Below are positions 48,803-62,879 of a stretch of 64,000 nt of DNA, piece after piece. The translations under genes and the position numbers were made by a program. Every line of letters begins with the position of its first letter. Positions within the stretch are counted from its first letter, which is position 1. Below the pieces are notes generated by a model. It made no database searches, was not told where the DNA came from, and saw only the letters and a list, made by a program, of their open reading frames with translations. The stretch is from Tetrapyrgos nigripes (Eukaryota; Basidiomycota; Agaricomycetes; Agaricales; Campanellaceae), in assembly GCA_013368315.1 (NCBI GenBank), contig JAACJM010000131.1:1-64000 (forward strand). The letters run 5' to 3'.

Positions 48803-49567
48803 ATGCCCTCGACAAGTAATTCTGGTCATTATGACCAGGCGTTGTTGTCCCAAGCCGCTGCTCCAACCAGACAGCAGATGCAGGTCGGTATTCATCAAGT
48901 ATTCGTGACTGGAGTACCTTAACCATACTCATTCGCTGGGCGGTACCAACAGGAAGGCTACCAAACCGACTTACTAAACGCCCGACCCGCAAAATCTTCC
49001 TCTTCACCTTCCCAAACCAACGTCAACGCAGGTTCCAAGGAACACCTTGCTGGTACCCATCCCTATCAGAATGGAGCGCCCGGTTCAGGTGAACGCGCCA
49101 TCTTAGGCTCAAGTCAGCGACCCACGCCTTTTTGGCGTTCACGAACAGGAATTATTGCCATCGTTGTTGGGCTAGTCGTCATTATTGCTATCGCTGTTGG
49201 AGTAGGCGTTGGGGTTTCACGGTCGAACAAGAACAATAACAGTGATGGGTCTGGTGGACTCGAGTCCTCGACGAATACTACGGATGGGGGTGCTACATCG
49301 ACCGGGGAGATTGCGACCAAGCCTAGTTTCACTGAAATTTCTACGACGTTCACGACTACATCGACGTCGATTGGTCCCGAAAGGCAACCGGTTACGACCC
49401 TTACCACAGTGATCACAACCACCACTGCTGTGGAAGTTACGGCGCAAGGCGAGCAGTCTGGTAGTCCCACTCCCTCCAAGGACCCTGCGGCTGGAGATGC
49501 GACGAGTACGGATGCAGCAGGGAATCCTGCGACACAGCAAGAAGTTCCCCAGGGAGATTCACAATGA
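48803..49567 (+). CDS. single-pass membrane protein with Thr/Ser-rich exterior
   Basis: ATG at 48803 (MPSTSNSGHYDQALLSQAAA). One intron at 48884-48952 (69 nt, GTCGGT...CCAACAG) leads to GYQTDLLNARPAKSSS. There is no signal peptide, but a strong transmembrane helix near residue 95 (GIIAIVVGLVVIIAIAVGVG) is followed by a Thr/Ser-rich segment with TTLTTVITTTTAVEV and an acidic-neutral tail. Stop at 49565-49567. The N-side is soluble and basic next to the membrane (WRSRTG), so the Thr/Ser-rich part would be outside. This type II or sensor-like layout is common in basidiomycetes. It follows the GPI-anchored gene on the same strand by about 400 bp. Confidence 0.8.
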
Positions 49568-50368
49568 AATCCTTTGGTTTGATTTCGTATCTAGTATCTA
49601 TGTACAGGTGCGTCTCTTTCCCCATCTTGAGATAACGACTCTGACTTCTCCCTATCACTCTCTACCACCAACAGGCTACCGGTTCATGGAAATCTGTATA
49701 TCACTCGCTATCTTATCATCGCTTTATCTATTGCTTTGCCTCGGAAAGAGAGCAATTTTCCGCTCGTTAACTACTGAAATGCGTCCTGGCTCTATGCTGA
49801 CGAGTCTAGGGAACTTGTTCCTCCATGTCTTTGCCCAACTGCGATGACTGACCTCGGGCGTCAACGCAACGTCAATTTGTCGGCCGTCTGACTGACTGAC
49901 TGACATCTGACACTGACAAGGGTAATCTAACCCCCATAATAGTCCTTGTACATTAAGTACCAGGCAACAGGCATACACTGCCTCCAGCCTGTTTGTGCTT
50001 AGGCGACGCGCATTCTCGATCTTTTTACTACCTATTACTCATCGAATTTACAGTTGACCCACTGTCTAAAACGGACAAGTGGGTCATTTCAGGTATTCTA
50101 TCCCTGGGTGCAATGGTTGACAGAAATATCTCTCCGAGTCGGTGCCTGGCATTGACATGACTGCAAGCAGGTTCCTGTGCGGCATGCCTGGGTCACCAGA
50201 TGCAAATGCTCAAATGTTGACCTTTTGCGGCCCATCATCCATAGATGTCGAAGTCGTGTTCAGGCGTTATGGAGATAGAAGGGGCGTGTATATGAAAGTT
50301 ATGTTCATGGTCATTCTTCGAGGACATTTTGACGACAGGTACATTGTACTACGGCGGCGATTTCTAAT
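49568..50368. other. intergenic spacer with a (GACT) microsatellite
   Basis: No supported gene. A CTGACTGACTGACTGAC run lies near 49887-49905. Confidence 0.5.
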
Positions 50369-53300
50369 TCAAGATTGACTGATTTCTTCATTCACTGTAG
50401 TGGCTAACGGTCCGGTATCTTGATGCAAATCAGACACAGATTTGCGACTATTGGGACGCGTCTCTTCATCCAAATGATTACTAGCCTCGTCCACCTCCCT
50501 CGCCGTCTCGCTCGGCTGCACACGTCGAACGGCTTCCAGAAGAGTATGCATCAAATGCAGAGTTTCTGTATCCGGAAGATCGTTGTGTATAGCATCAGGA
50601 TCGATATCCTGGTGTAAGTCAGATACCGGTATGGGCATTGGGTCCAAAAGTGCTCGGCATTTATCATGCAGCTGCTTCTCGTACCCAATATAAGAATTGC
50701 CGGCCTGGAGATGCTCGTCGATAGCGTCGCTGATCATCTGTGCACAAGACAGATTGTTAATCCATTTCCATGACGGGCTAATCTCGAAAGCAAGCTTCAG
50801 GTATTGTGAGAGCACATAGAGATCTACAAGTCTCTTGCTGTCGGCATCTTGACCACTCAGGGCTGTACGCTCAGTCTGGACACATCGGATGCGATTAACC
50901 AACTTTAAGATACCCAGACCGAGCAGTCTTTGACAGCCTTCGTGCACTTCACCTTCATACGAATGAAGGAAAGCAGACGTCATCTGTTCAAATAATTTGA
51001 CTCCTGGGTAGGTATGACTAGCATCCTGAGGCTTGCTACTGTCTTCCGCGATATGTATTGTATAATCTGCGACAATCAAGAGATTGACCGAAATGGCGTT
51101 GGGTTCCTGTTCATCGGCTATGTGTTCGTGACCTCGACGTACCCATGCGGTTTGGGACAACATGTTGTCGACCAGCAGACGAAAATGAGAGACGGTTTGT
51201 GGATCAAGATGCTGGGCCTTTGTTTGATCCGGATCGGATAGGGACCGTAGAACGTCGTTCACCACCGTCCAATCGAGGAAATTCTTCAAGTATTTCGGCT
51301 TATGACGGGTGTATGTTTTTTCAGACCATCCTCTGAGAGCTGAAAGAAGATTCTTTCGAAATGTCTGGAACCGTTCATGACAGGATGATGATGGACTGTC
51401 ATGCGCGTCCTGATCCATGCTCTGACAGAGATGCCAAGCTGCAGCGACGCAGCGGTCATCGACAGGGTTTCGATCCAATGAGAAAAGCACGCATGATTCG
51501 AGCTGATAGGAGGTATCTCTATCAAGGATGAGTTTCATGGCTGGAAGCTCTCTAGAAGCCCTCTCGACGATGTAGCTGTGGACCGTATGCATCCATGCTG
51601 CCGTGAGGGCGTTGGAAGACTCGGATCCCTCCGAGAGGCCAAGCAGAAGGAGCAAATAAGACATCACCATGTCAGTGGTTGTGTCCAGTCGGTTTTGAAC
51701 AATATCCTCATCAATCCCAACAAAAATAGCGCCAATCAACTCCCACCCAGACTTGTGCATTTTGCAGAAGGCCTGTTGGTTCACTTTGAGATCAGAAAAT
51801 ATAGCTTGGCATATGATATTCACTTCCTCGGGGAACTGCCTCCAGTACAAGCAATTGGCGACTACCCTATGAAAGACAGTGACGAGGTTTATCAACCAAC
51901 GATGCTGAACCGTCCCGACTGATCTCCCCAGGATTCGGTGAATCCTGTGTATATCGGAGGACCTGGCCAGGAGAGTTTTAACCTGAGAAAAGTGACCGTT
52001 GACATTTGGCGAGTCGTCATCAGGCCGTCGCGACGTGTCATCCCATTGCTTCAAGGTATGATCCAACTCCTCCCTAAGATGGGAAATGTTTTTTGCAGGG
52101 TTGATCAGCCTTTGCTGAGTGACGATGAGCCGAGTATATTCGACGACGAGGTTAATAGGGGCCGAGTCAAATGCCAATGGTTCCCTCTCATTGACATCCT
52201 GGTCACGAAGGGACAGGACGATTTGTTTAATGACAGGACTTAACCAAAGCAATTGGAAATGACTGTGATTGAGTGAGAGCTGGAGCAGCTTCTTATTATC
52301 ATAAAGAAGCACAAGAGCTAGGGATGTAAGGGCTCTCTGACATGCAAGGAGGCATCGGGTCCGGAAAGCAGAGTCCGTTGAAGCGCGCGATCTCGTGAAG
52401 AAATTGACTAGGCGACGTAAAATGTTGAGTTGGGGCAGCGGCATTGAGAAATCGAGGAGTGGAGTAATCAGCGTGATGTTTGCACGACGTATGCCATCTG
52501 GACCACTAATAACGTCTGGGAGAGCTTCAATGAAGGGGAGCAGCTCCGCATCATCCGCCAACGAAAGCAAAGTGTACTTGATCGCCTGAAAATCCCGTTC
52601 TGCTGGGTTATCCAGCGACTTTCGTAACACTGCTTCAGTCAGGTTCGTAGCTCGGCGAAAAGTCGGACCCCGCTCGGGCTTATGGTTTTTATGAAGGAAC
52701 CATTCATCAAGGATGCTGGCATAACGCCAGAGGACATTGGACAGAGGAGTGCGATATGGCGACGCCGGATTTAGGAGAGGGAGCAATGACAATGTGACGT
52801 AGGAAGCCAGGACAGGGAATGAAACGCATGCCATAACGTATGTCAAGGGACGGTTGACTTCGAAAAGAAAGCCGATGAGACCGGCAAAAAACAGAAATAA
52901 CGAGATATGGAGGAGCATTGGAACCATGTCGACGAATGTATGCATCCCAAATTCCTTCATTCCGAGATAGGCAAACGCAAGCACTCTCGCATGACGAACA
53001 GGACTGGGTCTCATAGAGGTTTTGTGGATGAAGTCTCGCGTCCATTGCTGCACGAAAGTAGCAAGGAGAGAGCACGTCAGTGCGAAAGTAAGACTGAGGA
53101 ACCACATGGTGTTGCAAAAAAGCGATGCTGCTGGAGGCTGAAATGGTGGCAAGCCTTCAAATTGTGGGGAAGCTCCGTTACTCGCCAAGCTTAGCTGTTG
53201 GGCAATTTGTGTCAATAAGATGACCGTGTTCGCAGTTGGATCCGGTTGAAGGTTTTTATAGCTTTCGATGATGAACGCCGCTAGGATAGCAGAGTAGAGC

Positions 53301-53809
53301 GCAGACTAATGAAAAGCATATCATCAGCCATAATTAAAGCACAGGTATGAACCGACGCACGAAGAGAAGCATCCCCTCCATATCGTTCTTCCAGCCTTGT
53401 AAAAGTGTCTCGTCATATCTTTGAGCCTCTTTAATATACACTCTCCACAATTTAGAGCAAGCGTCGTCGTCTTCGTCTGATCGAGAGGTACCTTCACAAG
53501 GTGTTAAGTGATAAATGTGAAATCGATTTACTGAAAGGCGCTCACCCATTTCTTGATTGTCTTCTCTGCCCGTGAAGTCGATGATCTGGGCATCGGGAAA
53601 ATCAGGTTTATCGTGAACAGAAGTCATCGCTGACCAGTGAGCACCGAAGGATGTACAAAGTTCCAAAAGCTGACTGATGTGCTGCAGAAGGAATGTATTG
53701 GCCAGGCTGGGACCAGATTCTGATACGTCGCAGGAAACGTGCTAATACCACTTCCATTCGAACTTGAGGCCTCGTGGGCCGATAGTGAACTGTGAGAATG
53801 ATGGTCCAT
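50369..53809 (-). CDS. large DUF6535-domain membrane protein
   Basis: A start ATG at 53809 (MDHHSHSSLSAHEASSSNG) is followed by short exons holding QLLELCTSFGAHWSAM, DDACSKLWRVYIKEAQRYDE and LLQGWKNDMEGMLLF. The DUF6535 core then continues after an intron (donor GTGCGTCGG near 53355, acceptor TTAG near 53310) as SALYSAILAAFIIESYKNLQ and then a single long exon of 948 codons to the stop at 50369-50371. The DUF6535 pattern is visible: WK-x-x-M-x-x-x-L-x-F, helix, ESYKNLQPDP, then MWFLSLTFALTCSLLATFVQ, QWTRDFIH, further helices (LLHISLFLFFAGLIGFLFEV, LTYVMACVSFPVLASYVTLS) and a large helical cytosolic region. Its role is unknown; the family is expanded in Agaricomycetes. The N-terminal exons are approximate. 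Confidence 0.85.
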
Positions 53810-54557
53810 GGTGAGAACCCTTAATCCCGGGTATCTTGAGCTGCTAAAAAGCGAAGTTTAGAGATTTAAAATGAGAGATACGTCAATTAATACTCACCCA
53901 AAATGTACATCCCAGTTTGCTCCTTTCACCCATCGCATAAGAGACGGTTACATGCCTCCAGCAGAAGGAATCAAAAATAGAAGCGCATAGAGGTCTGTGA
54001 GCTCCCCAGCTCAATCAAATCTCGATGCCTTTCTCCTGCCTTTCTCCCGAATGGACAATGATTGAATGAGAACACAGAAACATGTCAATCAGAGGTTTTG
54101 ACTTTTGAAATCCTGCTGGTTCTGTTGCGCAAAAGCACCGAAGCAAGGGTGAAGTATGACTGACCTGGAGACGTTGGGGGCACGGAATGATAAGTTCATC
54201 TTCCATTCTTCATAATTGAAGAACGAGGTTAGTAAGTGGAAGAAAGTATGTACAGTACTATACGCACCTTGTCCCTGCAACTCTCCTCCATCAGACAACC
54301 TGGTCCTCCACGGCTTCACCAACTACGCAGATGCAAGAATAAAAAGTATAGGTCATGATGATGAATCGTCATTATAGATTTTCCCAAGATTTTGTGAGTC
54401 AACGCGTCAACGCGCCAAACTGCTGCAATGGCTTCTCATTCTCATGCTCGAGCACGTTTTGCGGGATTCTCCGCTAACCATTGCAATGAAGACCGAGTCA
54501 CATTGACGAGAAATCCATGCCTGAGACCTAGCCTTTGTTCTTTGTCCATGGTCGAGC
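53810..54557. other. divergent promoter region
   Basis: Lies between the starts of the DUF6535 gene (minus strand) and the SNF2-related gene (plus strand). No coding segment is supported; small open frames here lack protein character. Confidence 0.45.
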
Positions 54558-57234
<2,677 letters not shown>

Positions 57235-57471
57235 AGTACGTCCGAACACAGGAATTGAGGTGTAAAAACTCAATGTCGTCAGTTGAGTTGGATTCACATT
57301 CATACTGCATTATTTTGTATAGTAGTTGTCCATGTACTGTATTCTTAAGCTTGTAACTTCGAAAACGAGTTTACCATTTTCACTACCAGTGGCTATGCAA
57401 ACATGTTTTCAGACCGACACGTTCCAGTTTCGCCGACTACCTGAAGGCACCTCATATTGCATAGCATACAT

Positions 57472-58551
57472 ATGCCCTCTTCCGATGTAGAAGAATTTCG
57501 AGCCATTCTTGCCTCCTCCAAGAACATCATGATCGTTTCTGGTGCTGGTCTATCTGCTGCTTCAGGTTCGTTTGCCAACCAATCCAATATTACGCCCTGG
57601 CAGAACTAATTGTATAACTATAACCAGGAATCGCTACCTTTAGGGGTCAGGGCGGTCGCTGGCGTAAATATGATGCCCAGGTCCTTGCTACTCTTTCGGC
57701 TTGGCAGGAGAATCAGTCGCGAGTTTGGCAATTTTTTCATTACAGAAGAGAGGAGTGAGTATTACTCGTTTGGATTCATTTACTCTTAGGTTTCATTGAC
57801 TATGGATTAGAGTACGGCCTGCAAAACCTAACGAAGGCCACAACATCCTAGCTCGACTATGTTTACCCTCTTTACGCAAAGCTATAGCTCCTAATGCAAC
57901 AGTTGTAACCCATGTCACTCAAAACATTGACGGTCTCTCTTCTGAAGCTCTCAGAACCATCACAGCTGAGCTACAGCACTCCCAGCACTCCCAGGACGCC
58001 TCGTTCACGACTACGCCCAGCTCACAACCCTGGCCCGACGGCCAAATCATCGAAATGCACGGAAACCTCTTCGACGTCGTTTGTACTGCTCATGACTGTG
58101 ACTATCGCGCAAAGAACATGGACAACCCTATTTGTCCTGCACTGGGAGGTACAGAGGTAATCGTTGCGGAAGGCAATGTTGAGCCGGTGGTCAAACGCGC
58201 AGATCTCCCTCATTGCCCGGAATGCACACAGCTACTCCGACCTGATGTCGTCTGGTTTGGAGAACGTCCCAAGCGGATTCAGGAGATCCTTGATATTGCT
58301 AATAAGGTTGATTTGTGCTTGGTAGTCGGAACGTCGTCGCTAGTGAGATCCATCTCTTTCCTGCTTTCACTATATACTGACTAGCGTATTACTACAAGGT
58401 GCAACCTGCATCAAAACTTCCTGAACGTGTTCGGGCGCATGGAGGCAAGATTGCGGTGTTCAACATGGAGGCGGCTAACCATTCAGACGAAGCAGATTTC
58501 TTGTTTCTGGGATCTTGCGAAACGGAGCTTGGAAGGGTTCTTGGGTTGTAA
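57472..58551 (+). CDS. SIRT5-like NAD-dependent protein deacylase (sirtuin)
   Basis: ATG at 57472 ([20 protein letters not shown]), stop TAA at 58549-58551. All sirtuin motifs can be followed through three short introns: the NAD-binding [27 protein letters not shown] with the catalytic neighbourhood [11 protein letters not shown] (His), a zinc-binding set (C in [10 protein letters not shown] and the later CPEC), RPDVVWFGE, and [20 protein letters not shown] with [20 protein letters not shown]. The segment [20 protein letters not shown] is typical of class III (SIRT5/CobB-like) sirtuins, which remove succinyl, malonyl or acetyl groups from lysines, often in mitochondria; no clear targeting peptide is seen. 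It directly follows the SNF2-related gene on the same strand (238 bp). Confidence 0.93.
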
Positions 58552-58959
58552 GGTGAAGAATCTGCTCTGGATTGTCGCCTGCATTTCATCAGTCTACGTG
58601 TACTATGTATGCATGGTGATTTGACTGTTGGAGGACTACCTGTGTCATTTTGCCTTGACCTCTGACCAGTTCTGACCCCGTTGTGCTCGCCGTCATGCAA
58701 ATGAACCCGTTTACTTTGGGCTGCCTGGGCATTGCTGCCAGCGTGGAAATAGTCTCAGGGATCGCTGATAGGATTCTGGCTCCGACCTTTCGAGGTCAGT
58801 ACGTAGTAAACGATAATCATATAATTGTAACCTGTGCATCCAACGTCAAATAACAAATGCCCCGTACTTTCAGCTAAAGAATCCTCAAATCGTTGTAAAA
58901 AAGTACAAGAATTACAGAAAGGGCCAGTCATACCAACGACGACTCCACTAGCAGCGCTG

Positions 58960-60576
58960 TCATGTCTTCTTCGCCTTCAAAAACTTCGAGGAGCAAGAGA
59001 ACCGCATTCCCATGTCTTTGACCTTCATCAGGTCACGAAGCTCCTGTACATCCAACGTCGTTGCATCCTCACTTCTCACTACCAAAATCTCCACCTCGCT
59101 CAAATTATTTATACCAAGAACGGCAGAATACTGCGGATCATCCGTCCACCTAGACTCTATCAGTTCCACAATGCATTGAGCAGGTAAAGTCGCGTGCAGG
59201 CGGAGGTCGAGGAATTGAAGTCGTTTCAATTGTAGAGATGGTGAGCGGCGATTGGAAAACGTTTGACCATGATCAATGGTTAAGGACTCGAAGAAATGGG
59301 TCGTGAGCATGGTGTTGCTGGAGGGCTCGGTGTCGCGTTCTTTGATCTCGAGGGTGGAAAGGGATGGAAGAGCTGAAAGGATAGCCAGTACGTCTACGTC
59401 GGAAAGTGGGAGGTTCCTTAATGTTAGTGATGTAATCGTGCAAGAGGAGCGCATGAGGAAAGAGGGGAAACAGTCGTCGAGGAAAACACTATTGCAAGAA
59501 GTAGGAGCCTGTTTTTTGTCTGCCATGATGTCGAGACGGGTCAGATTTGGTAGAGTCAACCATTGAAACCAAGGAGAGAAATTTGGTCTGCTTGAGTTGA
59601 TGAAAATCGTGAGGGAATGGAGATGATGAACCAAGTGAGACTCCGGGGGCCGTTTCAGATAGCATCGAGTGAGGACAACCTCAGTGGCATTAGAGGCGTT
59701 GGACAATTCCTGGAGGACATCTGATGGATTCATGCGCTCGGCCTGATAAATTGCGACCTGCTTCCATGGAAGTGCCGTCGTAGAAGATCCGTGTGACCGG
59801 AGTTGCTGCAGTTTTGGGATGAGTTCAAGGGCATCAAAATCAGGAGCGAAGTCGGTCTTCAGGGACAACGTTCGCAGGGATGGCAGTTGCCCCTTAATGG
59901 CAGAAAGATTTTGTTCAAAACCTTTCAGCCCTCGGAGTCTCGCTTCCTTCCATCGATCGCAATGTAGAACGAGATTCTGGAGTACATACGATGCCACTTC
60001 ATTCGTAGGATGTCTAGAATCTCCCGATTTCATGTCTACAGTCAGGTACAGTGGGGATGGTTTCGATAATTCGAGGTGCATTGTGAGGAGAGGTTTAATC
60101 TGTTCGACGGTGTGTGAAGGCTGAGGGCAAATATCGAGTGATGACCACAATTTCGGAGTGCGTCGCGCAAGAGTTCGCCAATATGCGCATACCTGCGAGA
60201 TATGAGCGGGTGTAGACCGCATTGTTGCCCCAATGATAGCCCCATCCTCGCTGGCAGCCTCGAAGATGTAGGACAGAAGTTCAGCGGGCAATCGTCTCGC
60301 CGGCGACAAAAGAGACCGATATCGAAATGTTCGCCATTCTAGACCACGCATATCGTCTTTGAGAGTGAATATTCTTTTCTCGAGTTGGTGGATTTGGTCG
60401 AGGACACCTTGTATATCCCGTTCCGCGGCGGCCAAGCACTGAGAGATGCCTGAGCAAGGGACCGTGTGATTGGAACGCAGCATATTGAAAATCTGGTTCA
60501 TATCTTCAAGTTGCAGTCGGTCCGCGGATGTGACCGATCGGCCTAGAGTCGTGGACGGGTTCATCTTTGAGCACAT
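58960..60576 (-). CDS. F-box protein
   Basis: A single frame of 538 codons from ATG 60576 (MCSKMNPSTTLGRSVTSADR) to the stop at 58960-58962. After an N-terminal coiled coil (ERDIQGVLDQIHQLEKRIFT) comes an F-box-like motif, SPARRLPAELLSYIFEAAS, with the downstream ISQVCAYWRTLARRTPKLWS common in mushroom F-box proteins. The remainder has irregular leucine-rich repeats (LPSLRTLSLK, LTLRNLPLSDVDVLAILSAL, LPSLSTLEIKE). F-box proteins link substrates to the SCF ubiquitin ligase. The family is greatly expanded in this group and its targets are unknown. Its first codons overlap the 3' part of the upstream gene on the same strand, and a GTGAGT...CAAAG pair just upstream could even join the two genes. 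Confidence 0.9.
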   Translation of the reverse strand: MCSKMNPSTTLGRSVTSADRLQLEDMNQIFNMLRSNHTVPCSGISQCLAAAERDIQGVLDQIHQLEKRIFTLKDDMRGLEWRTFRYRSLLSPARRLPAELLSYIFEAASEDGAIIGATMRSTPAHISQVCAYWRTLARRTPKLWSSLDICPQPSHTVEQIKPLLTMHLELSKPSPLYLTVDMKSGDSRHPTNEVASYVLQNLVLHCDRWKEARLRGLKGFEQNLSAIKGQLPSLRTLSLKTDFAPDFDALELIPKLQQLRSHGSSTTALPWKQVAIYQAERMNPSDVLQELSNASNATEVVLTRCYLKRPPESHLVHHLHSLTIFINSSRPNFSPWFQWLTLPNLTRLDIMADKKQAPTSCNSVFLDDCFPSFLMRSSCTITSLTLRNLPLSDVDVLAILSALPSLSTLEIKERDTEPSSNTMLTTHFFESLTIDHGQTFSNRRSPSLQLKRLQFLDLRLHATLPAQCIVELIESRWTDDPQYSAVLGINNLSEVEILVVRSEDATTLDVQELRDLMKVKDMGMRFSCSSKFLKAKKT

Positions 60577-60599
60577 GCGGAGGGATTGAGTCGAACTTG

Positions 60600-61835
60600 C
60601 AGTATCTAGAGAACGGACGACTCACCTGACAAATTATCAGCGGACAAAATAATCCAATGGACACTGTGGTGTGCAAGAGAGCACGGGAATGAATTGGTCG
60701 ACAACTCGTGTCTCTGTCGGTAGGATTCTCAGTCGTGACGGTACGGAAAGAAGACGCGCGGCGGCGGCTCCAAGTGCGCGACTGAAACTTCTCATAAATG
60801 TCATATGCATCTCTACACTCAACCAACACTCCCAAAATTGACGGATTTCTCGCACTATGATGTAGCTTCCCGGTTATGACTGCTAGATCTGTAACTAGGT
60901 CCCTTCGAGTTTGATCGAAAGCGGAGCTTTCCTCGACAGAGGGACCTGTCGATTTGGTCTTGGTACGACATATGATGTCATAGAAGGTCACGCTCCTAGG
61001 CTTTTCTGGTCTCTCTGAATCAAAGAACTCGTGGGCGCTTTTAAATCCATATCCTCCTTCGTTCTCGGGCTTCGCAAGGTTGCGATAAATTGCATGAGCC
61101 TTGTCTACCATCACCAACTTCTGTGCACCCAATATGGCTTCCATCTCCTGTTTCCTCTTGATCTCCAGCGGCTTCCTTCGAAATATCTGCGCTGCTTGCT
61201 GCGCCGCCCTCTCCCTCGCAATCTTCTCTTTATATTTCTCCGTTGCTTGAGAACGCCTGACACCCCGGCTGTTGCGAACGGGTTTGATGACTAGACGTGG
61301 TCTACCTCTTAGTGGCCGATTTGGACGTCCTGGATTCGAGGCTGGCGCTTGGATTGGACCATTGGCCCCAACTGTGGGGACTGGACTGGTTCCATTGGCG
61401 AGAACATGCAAGGGGTGTAAAGATCGTGGAGATTGTCAGGCTGGAGAAATACACTCGTTGCCTTGGTGGGTGATAAAAGCGATTTTTCGGTTCGTAGCAA
61501 TCTGCGTGCTGGAGTTCTGGTGGCGGAAATAAACGGGGTGATGGTGAGGAAGTTGTATGTGGAATAGGGATTGCAGAACCCGTAGAAGAGTCGGGGGTCT
61601 GGCTTCGTCTCTTTTTGGCAGTGAAAGGGCCAGGTTGGGAGCCATCATCTTCTAGTTCTCGCTGCCTGCGCCGAGCACGCGGGAGTGATGGTGTTTCCAT
61701 TGATTGGGAGCCTGACGCTGTCTCCGGACCCTGTTGCTCGGAAACTCGAGCACTGCGCCTTCTAGCACTGGAACGCGCAGAGCCAGGGGCTATATAAGCC
61801 TTCTCTTTACTTTTCTTGCCTTTCTTCCTGTACAA
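60600..61835 (-). CDS. basic, probably nuclear hypothetical protein
   Basis: Two main open parts are visible. The upstream part (about 61480-61835) reads KGKKSKEKAYIAPGSARSSA, then PRARRRQRELEDDGSQPGPF and TAKKRRSQTPDSST, rich in basic nuclear-localisation-like clusters. The downstream part (about 60600-61411) has LRGRPRLVIKPVRNSRGVRR, a helical KYKEKIARERAAQQAAQIFR segment, and EGGYGFKSAHEFFDSERPEK. No ATG is visible at the left end of the first frame (an internal ATG lies at 61700), and the join between the parts near 61411-61480 was not resolved. No family is recognised. The end overlaps the F-box gene start. A 171-bp segment of it (60712-60882) is duplicated downstream. Confidence 0.5.
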
Positions 61836-62157
61836 TTCACGACATCGAAGAGGAGTAAGAGGGTAAAGTATATTATGAGTCGGTCCGTATCTTTACATGA
61901 CGTACGTATTTCAAAATTTGGAAAACAGTGATAACCTTGTACTGTTCGCTAGCGTCTACATACCACTCCGGTACTCAAAGTTGAAAAAATGGACACAGTT
62001 GTTTCGGGATGGTCGAGAAATTTGGCAAGTCAAAAGAAGCACGTGATTTTTCCGCAACCTCACAAACTTGAAAGTGCCGGATTATCTATCCAGTCGCTTT
62101 GCCAAGCGGTTTGATCGACTTTTCATCGAACCTTTGTAAAAGAGCGGTTCGAGTCTA

Positions 62158-62311
62158 CTCTGTCGGTAGGATTCTCAGTCGTGACGGTGCGGAAAGAAGA
62201 CGCACCGCGACGGATCCAAGTGCGCGACTGAAACATCTCTACACTCAACCAACACTCCCAGAATTAATGAATTTCTCGCACTAATATGATGTAGCTTCCC
62301 GGTTATGACTG
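62158..62311 (-). pseudogene. broken duplicate of part of the basic hypothetical gene
   Basis: Closely matches 60712-60882 in the same orientation (starts CTCTGTCGGTAGGATTCTCA, ends TGTAGCTTCCCGGTTATGAC), with scattered substitutions and a deletion of about 17 bp (the part equivalent to TTCTCATAAATGTCATATG is reduced). The reading frame is not kept, so it is a fragment rather than a second gene. The rest of 61836-62879 shows no supported gene. Confidence 0.85.
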
Positions 62312-62879
62312 TCATCACATACCTAACTGGTGCTCCGGCTTTCACCAGTGTCTACCATACCTAAAGGCCTAAGGTCTCAGACTCTCATTCCTGTGGAGGT
62401 CTGAACGAATCTCAAGCCCGCAAGTAGTCGCTACTTCTTTATAACCCTCTCCGCTGTATCAGCGTACGCGAGGATGATCGCAGTTGAGAAGAAGCCTGCC
62501 CTAGGGACCTGTTCGGATACAAAATAGGCCAGTCCAAGTGTTCTATTACCCGGAAAGTAGGTTTGCGGTGAATTCGGCGCTTAGTAAGTATCGCAATGTT
62601 CTGACTGACATCCTCCATGCATGCCGTCATCTCCATTCTATGTCCTTTTTCTGCATCATCTGCTTGCCTTCACATACCAATCGAATTGCTTTTGAAGGAT
62701 GCTGCATCCACATGGGCTGTGTATACGGGGTTCTGACCGAAAATCACCCGTTGTCCCTTTTTGAACCAACTGGACGGGCGGCACCGAAGGAGGTGTTAAA
62801 GCGTTCATCTTCGAACCTCTTAAATATGGATCAGCAAGGGTCCCGTTTCTGTCCTTCTTGAATCGGGCCAAAACGAGTC

